Shown: piece after piece, positions 50,701-62,700 of the stretch
Position numbering within the stretch: the stretch's first letter is position 1
How the letters are laid out: the number at the start of each line of letters is the position of its first letter
NCBI RefSeq assembly: GCF_037975245.1
Contig: NC_092579.1
Coordinates: 13,004,678-13,068,677, forward strand
Direction: 5' to 3'
From: Apostichopus japonicus
Lineage: Eukaryota; Echinodermata; Holothuroidea; Aspidochirotida; Stichopodidae
Length of the DNA stretch: 64,000 bases
Notes under the pieces: generated by a model
The model's input: only the letters and a program-made list of their open reading frames with translations
The model's database searches: none
Told to the model about the DNA's origin: nothing
Translations under genes and position numbers: made by a program

Positions 50701-53700
50701 AATGGTGTAAATACTGACTTGGATCTCCACCCATCCCCTTTGTCTCCCTGCCCCCCCTCAACCTCCCCCCTCCACCCCCACATCTGGTCAGAACAAGCAA
50801 TATCAACAATAAAACTGATTTAGACAAAAAAATCCTTGTGTGATACTAATGCAGACATCATGCACCTTCATTCACCTTACCTGAATTTCCAGAAGGGGCC
50901 GATCGAAGGTATCCTAAATTTAAATCTAGTGCCTCTTTTAGATCATGATCGCACCCTCCTATACAACCCACATACCTGCAAAGAGAATAGCACCCTACAA
51001 TAAAATTCTCTTCATTGTTTGAATTTTCTGTAAACTGCAACAACACTATACCATAACATATAACAGTAGCTTCATAGAGGTTTATACAACACCTACTTAC
51101 ATTCCGGCCATTTGATTGGTCAATTGCTCGTCGATTGCATGCAAAATCCGCTCTATTGCACTCTCTGAAATAGAACCATGTGTTATACTTTTTGAAAGCA
51201 CTTTTTTCAATGGTAAGAGAGCAGAGAAACCTGTCTGTTCAAAACAATATGTTGCATGAGTGCATTTTACATCCAATTATATCCAAATTTGAAGGTGTTG
51301 TATAAAACAAATAATAAATGGTTTCCATTCGTGCGATAGTGCAAATATTTCATGAGTTGAAAGATGGAATGTTCCATTCAACGAGGCGCAGCCGAGTTGA
51401 ATGCAACAAATTACATCTTGGAAATTTGGAATGTTCCATTCAAGATGGAATGTTCCATTCAACTCGGCTGCGCCTCGTTGAATGGAACATTCCATCTTTC
51501 AACTCATGAAATATTTGCACTATCGCACGAATGGAAACCATTTATTATTTGTATAATATTCACTGCCAAAAAGAATACATTACTTCTACATGGAACATAA
51601 CTAAATGTAGTTGGCAACAACACTATATAATAACATATAAACAACTACACTAACGTAGCTTCATAGAGGTATATTCACTGCCACAAAGAAAACATTTCTT
51701 CTACAAGGAACATAAATAAATGTAGTTTGCAACAACACTATATTATAACATATAAACAACTACACTACAGTATCTTCATAGAGGTATATTCACTGTCAGA
51801 AAGAATGCGCTACCTCTACATGGAACATAAATGTAGTTTGCAACAACACTACACTATAACATATCAAAAAAAACTGCACAACAGTTTCTTCATGGAGGTA
51901 TATTCACTGCAACAAAGAATACAATACTTCTAAATGGAACATAAATAAATGTAGTTTTGCAACTTGATGGGCTAGTAACAGTCAAATAACACTCTTCAGA
52001 GAGAGGGATGAGAGGGAATTTAGGGTAGAAAAATATTGCTATTTTTTCTCTCAGGGTGGTTATTTAGATAATCCTTTCAGAAAATAAACAACTGAGCAAG
52101 TCCTTCTAGAAAATCTCTTCTTAACTCAGTAAGCAGCTTAAGATAATACTGCACAATGAAAAATTTGAATGATGCTTATAATGATGTCAACTGTGTCATC
52201 GTTAAATGTATAAGAACAAGACCACCTCAATCAAAATCTGTTGTCATTACTTTCAGTTTCAGATGTAAGTGACACCTTGCAATATTGGACAAAAGTTTAA
52301 GGAAGAGAAAGAAGAATAAACCTTACTCTAATGGAAACATTGGAGGCACAGATCCTTTCTTTAAACGAAATCTGATTTTCTTGATTGCACCTGGTTGACA
52401 CTGTAAGAAAGAAGCAAACAGATGCAAACATTCAGCAAATACTTCAATGATGCTTTGCCCTAAACTATAGCCATTCTCTACTAACACAACACAGCTGTGA
52501 TTCAACCTTTACCCTCAGTAAAGTAAGTACATCCTGCCAACTCCTTCTTTCTTTTCTACTGTAATTATAGGCCAAACAACTTTTCCAAATCTGACATCAA
52601 CGATCAAGTTCCACACATAATACAGAGACAGAAAATAGCAATATTTCATGATGTGATATGTAGCTAGTTTTGACTCCACCCCATAGGATGCAAATGACCT
52701 TCCCTATTAAGATTTGTTCCTTGTCTGTCAATGTCTGTCAAAATATATCTTAACTTGAAAATATTTCCTGTCTATTCTTGCAAAAACTGTCACTGATGCC
52801 AGAGAAACAGCTTTTTCCATGTTACTCTCAAACATTAAACAAAATTTCTACAAAGACCATTTGCTTGGATGTACGCTTCTCTAAAGTGCTTTGGCAATTT
52901 TTCTTCATAATTGTTTTGGTCTACATTTTATTGTTGCAGCCATCCCAATTTTGCATCTACAGCCAAGTACAGACTTTTCCTCAGCTCATGATCCCACCTT
53001 CTCCCACCCCCACCACCACCCCACCCACTCTCATCATCATCCCACTCATTTGCCTTAGATGCTAATCTTGGTGAACAGTTTCCTGTAAGAGTTTTACAAG
53101 AATTTAGAAAAGAAAAATTTTTCTTCCGACTGACCTCTTGACATACAGTGTCTGTTACTTCTGCTTTCACCACAGCAGATGGGAGAAAGACTGCTGCCTT
53201 ACATGCTGGATACCCCATGCAGCTAATCATATATCCACCATCTTTTTTGGTCTTCAGCACCATGGTCTCTTTGCATCTTGGACAGTTACGGACAGGATGG
53301 ACATCTGCTGTTTGATTCGCTGACAAATTTTAAGAGGAAGATGTACACAAATAAGAAGGGAGCCTTTGGCAAAATTTGCTGCAAAAAGGAATAAACCTAC
53401 ATGTACATATTGAATTTCCAGACAGTCACAGCAAAAAGTTTAAAGTAACAGATACGACGGTAGTCTGCTGTTTGATGAGCTGACAGATTTGAGTGGAGGT
53501 GAGCATAAATATGGAAGGAGGTGAGAATAAAAAAAATAATATGTTCATAAAGGACCAAAATATATGCCGTGTAAAGAAACATAGACCCACAACAGCAGTT
53601 TAAAGTTCCAGACAATAAAGATATCCATTGTTTGGTTGGCGAAATATATCAGAGAAGAAAAACACAACTCTTAGAAGGATTTTACAAGAACTCTTCTAGG

Positions 53701-56700
53701 AAGAATAAATAAACCTCAACATCTACCGTAGGACCAACCATAGCCCCACAGCAGAGGAAATTATAAGAAAAGAAATTTACGCAGTAATTTTGTTTCAGAA
53801 CTGCAGGTTTAAATCTGGTCTTTGCTCAGATATATGTTCTCTTACTTTCATCAATATTTGCCTTTTTAAAACAAAGCAAATTTACGACAGCAACTTCATG
53901 TAGAGTTCTGTGTTCAACTAGATTTTTTTTTTTTTATGATTGACTAAAGTCTTGTAATAATAAGTATGAAGTGTCTGACATATACAAAACAGGGATAAGC
54001 ATTGGTATTCATATAAAGAAATCACAAAACAGCTGTGTGTACAGGATATCCATGAAGATAAATCACACCCTTACCTTCTTCAACATACTGTTGAGCTGGT
54101 TGTCCGAGATAATGAGACAGAGCCTGGTCTAACAAATTTGCCTGAAATTATTAAAACGGATAAGTAAGTTGAGTTTGCCTGCAGTGTCATAAACTGAGAA
54201 AGACATTTGCTTAAAATCAAATAGTTCCCTTAAATATCATCAATAATATAAAGAACTTGGAGAAGATTGGCAGAGAGTTCTTTTACCAGCCATACACCCA
54301 GATTTACATCAGGCTTGTACCATACGACAACAGAAAACAAACCTACCTTGGCAGCTGCTTCAATGAAGACACTTTTGTACTTGGTCACTTGCTCAGTAAG
54401 GACATCTTCTGCATTCTTAGTGCCTTCACAGATACTGCAAGATCAAGATGAGAAAACATCACAAAATATACTAAGCAGTCAATTGCAGGAGTGAAGTGTT
54501 TAAATGCCTAAACACTAAAAGTTGTTGCAAAAGAAAGCTTTCTTTTTGCGAGATATAAATATTGTCCTAATAAAAAACAAATACCAAGTTCATTACTTAG
54601 AGCTTTCTGCTATTTTCAACAACATTCTACTAAGTTTACAGTCTATCTCTTCCTCCTAACATTCCTAATTAAATACACACGATACTGGAAACATTGAAAT
54701 AATTTTGGAAATGAAAGCAAATGTTGTGATTAGATGAGAAACTTTTAACAACTGTCCTCTGTTACTACCAACTGGGCTATCCGAACATATTTCTTTGCTC
54801 CTTTTCTTTCCCCAAAAACAGGGACAAATGTGGAGGAGATATTTCCAAAATCTTTAAGAAAACAAACTGTCCTAAGGCTATACAGTTTTTTTCAAAATGA
54901 TCACCATCGTTGCATGCTCTTCCAACATGTTCCCAATTGCTCCTACATGCATTTATGGAATACAATTTATTTAAAAATCACAAAATGTTTGAAGATATAT
55001 ATATTTCTAACTCTAATTTTATATCTTTTTATGTGTTGATGCTGCTTTAGATTTGACCCCAATCGACTTTTATTCTCTCTTATTTATGAAAAGATAGGGA
55101 ATGGAATGCACAGTATGACATAGGAGGGAGCAGAGAACCTTAACTGTACGTGTTATAATTTGTCTCCATAGCAACCTCTATTACCTACATCAGTGCTGTA
55201 GTCGAGTCCAGCAAATGATAGTCCAAGCCCAAGTCAGAGTCCTTGGCATCCATGACCAGACTAGAGTACAACAACACTGCTACATATCTGTATGAGCAGC
55301 AAGTATTCTTGCTTTCTATTAAAGGGTGTGAAGACTCGCGCACAAAGAAACGTCTCATGCCTGTAATCTGACCTAGTTTCGAATGAGGTGTAACAGAAGT
55401 GTTAGACACCACCATCGATCCCAGAAAATACTGACGGTAATTAGACACTAGTGAACAGTCAATACATGCAGCTACAGATAATACCCACAACACAGTACAT
55501 AACAGCGTGGAAATCTCAGGTCTAGATAAAAGATAACAAGGTATCACTTTTCATTACCAGGTGCGTATCCAGGGGGGGGCGTTGGGGGCGCGCGCCCCCC
55601 GGGTAAGAAAAAGAGGAGAGAAAAAAAGAGAAGAAAAAAGGGAAAAGGAGGGGGAAAAAAGAAAAGGAGGAGAGAAAGGAAGGGAAAAGAAAAAGAAAAA
55701 AGAGAGAAAAAGGAGAAAAGGAGGGAGTAGAAGATAGCCAAGACTTCGGGAAGAGAAAGAGGAACAGTCATAGTTAAAGCGCTGATCCCTATTATATACA
55801 CAGGGTAGCCAGTGACAGATCAAGGATTACGGAGGGGGTGTGCGCCTCACCCTACCCCTTACTCCAACAACTCCATTTTTGACGTTTTTTTCCCTCTCAC
55901 TAATGTATCTATATAAATACTCTATATATGGTCTATCATAACACGTGTGTGTATGGACGCCTTAAACAATTGTACAATTGTGCTATATGGAACCAACTGT
56001 GGCTGGTCTTGAACTCGACGGGGTCGTCGGGAACATGACGCATTTCGGGAAGGGGGCGACCGCCCCCCCCCCCCCCCGAGCAAATTTTCTTTATGACATC
56101 GCTAGTAATTTCAAAATAGATAATGCTTAGGTGCAACTTACAAGGCCTGGGAAGTGTCATTTCCAGCGATCTGGGAGGCATTTTCGGCCAAAATTTTTCT
56201 TGTACGCTTCGCGCCAACTCATGGTGGCGCTTCGCTTAGATAGTTTGCATACAGGCTTCGCCCCTCCCTTGGCAATTACTCGCTACACGCCTGTTCGAAT
56301 TTGTAAAGCAAAGAGCAGACATCACATAATATCAGTGAGCATGAAAATGCATGTTCAAAAATGAACAGCCTCAAAACTGTCTATGTGTGTAGTCAAAGGC
56401 GTAGGAGCCCAATTGGATTTGGGGGCTGTAACGACTTGCCCGAAAAATATAACCAAAATTTTTCGTGCGCAAAGCGCGCGTTCAACATGTTAATGTCAAT
56501 AGGCGGAGTGTATAGCCTAGTGGTTAACGCCGGCGTCTCCCAGTCATGAGATCCCCGGTTCGATTCCCCGCCGACAGCAAGGTGTGTCGTCTGGCAAGGG
56601 TGTTGTTCAATAACAACTTCCCGACATGGACGTTAAATGGATGTGTGCCGAGAGATTGGCTTCGGTCAACTTGCGAGTCTATAAGCCTCCATGGCTTCTT

Positions 56701-59700
56701 TCGCGAGTTCCTGCTTGCGGGAAGATCACATATACATACATACATACATACATACATACATACATACATACACACACACATACATACATACATACATACA
56801 TACATACATACATACATACATACATACATACATACATACATACATACATACATACATACATACATACATACATACATACATACATACATACATACATACA
56901 TACATACATACATACATACATACATACATACATACATACATACATACATACATACATACATACATACAATATCATATAAGCAAGCATAGGTCATTACATC
57001 GCATGGCATCGTGTACCGTACGGTCCGTGAAAGTTGCGCAGTCATCCGCAGGATGCTAATGTAAACAACGAAATGTCTTATGTAGATGGAGAAAAAGCAT
57101 ACAGGTCCAATTATGTCAAAACTCTCTTTTACAGTAGTAATGGCGAATTAGTCTGCCAAGCTTAGAACTTTATTTTAATTACCAAGGAGATCATTTTTAA
57201 ACTATTCATTTATTCTCAGCATATTGCCCGAATTTTCAGGGGAACAAGTTTGGTTGGGGGGGGGGCTGCAGCCCCGCCTCCTACGCCTATGTGTGTAGTG
57301 TTCGGTTTCGAAATATCTGATATCGGAAATATCTGCTATTTTTCATTTCCTTCAACCAAGTTTTATAATTGCCGTTATAAGAGGTTGTAATATTTCTACA
57401 CCAATAAATTAACTGTGTCTGAATTTTCGAAAACTTCCTGACCAACATTCTTCATCATACTTCCCTCTATACTCGTAGCAATTTTGACCGGTCTGTTAGG
57501 GGTTGAAGGAGGTTTTTCTATATTGGTTGTCCATAGATTGAATTTTGTGCAACATTATGTATATGTTTTGAAGTGATTTTCTTCACGAGAAATGTGAATT
57601 TTCAAATTCTGAACAAATAATGGGCTTTAAACTTTGAAAAGTGGGGCTTTCGGATATTGTGGGCCGTGACGTAGAATCACCTACAAAAGCAATGATCAAC
57701 AGGACATGCAATGAGGTCGAACATGATGTGTGACTGGTTACAATCTTCAAAAAGGTTATGGATGAAAAAAAAAATATTGGGAAATACTTGGTTCTCAGGC
57801 AAAAGTGTACATTTGGTTGGTCATTTTCAAGCCCGAGAAGTGCCATTTCCGGTGATCTAGGGGGTATCAAAACCTGAAATTTTCTTGTACGCTCCGCGCC
57901 AACCGATGGTGGCGCTCCGCTTAGATAGTAATTCGCGCCCCCCGGGTTAGAAAATCCTGGATACGCCCCTGATTACTGTCTGCATTTTGTAGCGACAAGA
58001 AGAAAACGTCATTTGCAAGCAACGGAAAGTTAACTTTTTCAGAGCGCGGCACGCGGTTTGGGGCGAGTCTTCAATGCCTTTAAAGTATGGTAGATTTATT
58101 TTTCATGCAAGGTAAGGAAGGGGACAAAAGGAACCACAAAAAAACTTTACCATTTCAAATCTGCTTCTAACTCTGCTCTCAAGTTTGGTTTGCTCAACTC
58201 ATAGCCCATCAAGTCATAGCCCTCCACCAGGCCCATTCCGAGCTCACCAGGGACGAATCTACCGTCAGGACGCACCCCTACATAAAGCCTGGACTTTATG
58301 GTCTCGATATGGTCAGCATGTGTGGCATCAGTACCTGTCGACACGAATGATGTCATAGTCTGAATTCAAACAGCCTTTTTAGTGCTACCCTCAACAGTAA
58401 GTCTTCACATAGGCCCAACATTAATGTTGTCTTGGGGGTTTTTCCTGCTTCAAAATGGCACCGAAACTAAAAAGCTAGGCCACACGGCAACTACAAAATT
58501 ACACGTAACTTAGAGCGTCATTTCATGTACCTTCAGAAAGCTCACACTGAGAAAACAAAATACAAATCCTTTTATTAAAATACACAGTTTTCTCAATCCT
58601 TTTCTTCCTATTGAAAACTAGTACAAACGCTTACAATTGTGATCACTTTTTCTTCCTATTGAAGACTAGTACTAACGCTTACAATTGTGATCAATATAAC
58701 AGACTTTAAACCAGGCGCTAAATATTACGATACACCACTTTTACTTACCAATGCCATGTTTCTCCATCAGAGCAATTAAATCTGCCTCTGTGAGTAGAGG
58801 AGGTGATGATGTTTCTCCATCCACCATCTGTAAAATATTTAGAAATGTGGACACAAGTTCATATTAACCATACAATGGTAAATCTGTTCAAATATACATA
58901 TTCATGATAATTCTATTCAAATTTGGTACAAAGTTTTTTTAAATCATATCTCAGTTCTATCACAGTACTCAACTTGAATTCCCATACAAATTTTTGTTGT
59001 TGTGTTTGGTGTAGTCTCAGCTTAGTTTAGTTTAGAGAGCCAAGGATCCGGAAGCTTAACATAAGCTTACTTGAGACCCAATCCTTGTTAGATCGTGGAT
59101 GGACACCGGCTTACTTCAAGCTTTCTCTTTTCGATAAGTGTTCAGAGGTGTGAATTCGCTCCCATTCCTGCTCCCGGGACCACCATTTAACATCCCCATC
59201 CGACGGATGAGAGTATATGCCCCAGCATCTGACCACTTTCTCTAATACTGAGGTAGGCAAAGGCACCCACTGGAATCACTGCAATGCAGCAATGACCAAC
59301 GAAGTTGTTTGGAAACCAACAATCTCCACTCGCACATACCATACATACCAATTACCTGTATTGAGGAAGGTTCAAACTGCTGGTCTTTTTCATAATGTGG
59401 GATAACCTTGGCATTCCATTTGTCATATGGGTATACATCAAGATAATTTCTGGCAATAATTATCAGGCCATGGACTGAAAATCCCTCGTTAGCTATATTG
59501 ATTTCAACCACAGTCTCTTGGCCTTGGGCATCCTGAAATGAACAGAGAATCTTTGAAGATGAGAATGTAAGCAAAAGATTTACTTTCTGTTTTTGACAAA
59601 CAAGGGAGGAGTTGATATTGGGGTCCATACCTGCCATTGTGAAACCAATAAAGGTTTGGATTATTATTCATTGAAAATGTAGAGGCAAATTAGTTATATT

Positions 59701-62700
59701 ATTATTATATTATTATTTACATATATATATATTTATATATTGTTTTACTTATGCATCCGAACAGAAATGGTCAAACTTACTTGCAGCCAGTAACAATAAC
59801 ACAAATTATTAAAACTAAAATCATGTCAGATATGGAGACATATAATGTCACATTTTCTACATTATAAAACACATTGAGAATTGAGAATATGCAACCACCA
59901 TTACATATTTTTTATTTTCTTGTTTTTATTGCATAGGATATTTCCACCCTTTCAAGACACATGAAACCAGTCATGTGAATTGCCATGCAAATTTCAAACA
60001 CATTAAATAACCAATTTCGATGACTGGGACACATATGTTTGTTTTTTGAGGAACTTCTATTATCTTAAATTCTCCAATTACATAAGTATCTCTTCTTCCT
60101 CCTCACCTGAGAGCAACAAGCTAAGAAATGTCTGACAATCAATTCATAAACTTTTTGTTCATTCCCTTGGAGGTTTCCAGCATATTTGGTGGGATGGATC
60201 GGGGGATGGGCCTGGTCAGTCTTGTTCCCCTGGCGAGGCGTGGGTCCATGTTGTAAAATTCCTGTTGCAAACGCTATTATGAAAAATGAAGAAAAAGGGC
60301 ATTTCATGCCAGTTTTGTCACAAAGTTTTAAAGTATTCCATTAAATTGTACTGCGACAGGGAAGTCTGGCCTTTGTCCATTTTGCTTCTCAAATATTATA
60401 ATGTTTATGCTGACACCAGAAAGATCAACATCATCCATTCATTTTGGTATTATTATCTATCAAAGAATAATCAATGAATCTATCTAACAACTGATAACAT
60501 CACAGCAACAGATCAAATTTTCCCCAACCTTAAGGATTACCAAACATGACTACCATGGAACCATACAGAGAGCTGTATTTATTGAAACTTTTAATTTTGT
60601 AGCTTTTCCTTCACAGCGAGTATAAACACTTCCGTCCAGGCCGGCTAGCAAAACATTAGTAGAGTAGGCGATAAAATCAAAATCAAAGAGACTTACGCCC
60701 CCAATTAGGATCCTGTGTCTGCTCTTGTACAAGGTTAAACAGATTCAGATCCTTCGGGAAAATTGTCGTCTCTGTTCTTGGATAGCTGATGAACCTATCA
60801 ATTGATACGAGAAATTAATTAAATACACCTTAACTTCCATGTTTCCTCCTGCATGTATGTATTTTAGATACTCCTGCATGCAGGAACTGGCGAAGAAGCC
60901 ATCATTGGCTTATCAAAGCAGCAAGCTGACCGAAGTCAGTCTCTTACATTCATATTTAGCGTCCATGATTATGAATTGTCAATTGTCAACAACTCTGTAA
61001 CTGGACGACATTAATCTTGGAGTGACTCGAACTCGGGACCTTATGATTGAAAGGCACTGGCGTTAACCACTGAGCTAACACTCCCTGATAAGTTTTTACA
61101 AGTGCAATTCACTTATAAAAATTAGTCAGAGAAGGTCCATAGACAGTGGTATAGAACCCTTGGACCATCTCACAAGTCAGCTGTTGGTTCTTTAGAGACG
61201 GAAAACTCTTAAACTCTTGCAGATGGAAAACATAGTATACTTTCAATTTCACTGAGTGAATGTGGCTAAGTCAAGGAGATACTCACCCAGAAGTGTAAAG
61301 TTTTTCAGCAATCTTCATCGTTTCCTTTGCACTTATCCGTAATTTCCTCGAGGAAAGTTTCTCCAATTCCTACGATTGATGAACAGAATGTACTAAAATT
61401 TTATCATTTGCACTCATTCACATATCCCCTTCCCCACCCCCCCTCCACCCCTACACCAAACAAAAGTAGTTTTCTGGATTATCATTTTGTGTTACTAAAA
61501 ACCCTGACAACAGTGGTACTAACATAAATAGACTGGGTGACGAGAAGACGTACAACGATAACAGAGATGTTTATGCAAAATGTTAAACTCCAATTCTTTT
61601 TTCATCATATATCATAATTTTATCTTGAGGTAAATGAATGAACAAAACATAGAATGTGAATCCAGTAAAAGAGGTATAATTATGTTTTTCATACCACGGT
61701 GTCCAAGGGTTGCGGCCTCCATTTACTTTTGTGTTTACTGCGAACATCGGTTACTGTTGCAAGAGGTTGCTACATGGGGGTTGAAGAAAAGATGCAGGGA
61801 AGTTAATTTTCCACTGGTAAAATAATTCTTGAAATTGCCTGAATTTCTCGTTATGAGAGGCAGTGTTACAGTAATTTATGAAACACCAAGATGCATTCAA
61901 TATCAACTAGCTTTAACTTGCCATAATATTAAATAATAATATTTGCTTTTTATATAGCGCTTTATACCAGGGATAGGTCTCAAAGTGCTTTACAGATGTT
62001 ATATTACCCCTGGTCAATGATAACCTGTCCCACAGACAATCCCTCCAGTCGGCAGCAGTTATATACTGCGCCCCATGACAAGTTACCTCACAGGTACCCA
62101 TTTAACCCCTGGGTGGAGAGCAGCAATTGAGATAAAGCATCTTGCTCAAGGACACAACGTAATGAACTAGTCAGGAATCGAACCAGCAATCCTTGGATCA
62201 CAGATTCCGAAGCCTTAGCCAATTGGCCACCACGCTCAAATGATTGATGGTCTGTCAGTCCAACCTACAACAAATCCATAACAGTGTCACGCTAACAACA
62301 GCTCCACTTCCTGTGAGCATCATTAAAGATAACGTGCATTCCACTAACCTCTACACAGATCTGCAGGAGGACCTCGCAGGCTAGCTTGTTAAAGAGCCTC
62401 TGCCTATTCCAATTAAACTCTGTTATACCTTCTTCTGTTTGGTGAGTGACTGGTGATAAACATATGTAGTTGAGTAATTCCAATGATGAAGGTCTAAGTG
62501 TATACAGAAGACTTCTCAATTTCTCACGATCATAAAATCACTAAAATAATTATAATTTAAGGCTGGGTAGGAGGAGGAATGGAGAGAAATTTGGGGCAAC
62601 TTGTAAACTTGCATCAGAGCTCTTACCATTCGTTTTCTACACAAAACATGATACCACAAAACAATAATAAAAGAACACATTGAATATATAACGACTTTAG

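Larger units (their letters stand above)
55553..57976. mobile_element. Composite hAT-like insertion in a TOP3A intron
   Basis: Left end CAGGTGCGTATCCAGG at 55558; right end, read in reverse, CAGGGGCGTATCCAGGAT at 57971; flanked by ATTAC (55553-55557, 57972-57976). The interior holds a 140-bp purine tract (55605-55740), a second related right end near 56293, a nested hAT element and a SINE with a long CATA tail. No transposase. Confidence 0.75.

Noticed and set aside
55544..55823. Ser/Phe/Leu-rich open frames on the minus strand
   Set aside because: They translate the purine-rich low-complexity tract at the left end of the composite element.
56524..57059. Long open frames of Tyr/Val/Cys/Met and Ile/His/Thr repeats
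   Set aside because: They are translations of the (CATA)n microsatellite tail of a SINE; all frames stay open because the repeat lacks stops.
62349..62434. Alternative acceptor for TOP3A window exon 2 at CCAAACAG
   Set aside because: In phase, but it would drop VTHQT, which matches the family; the acceptor 15 bases upstream was preferred.
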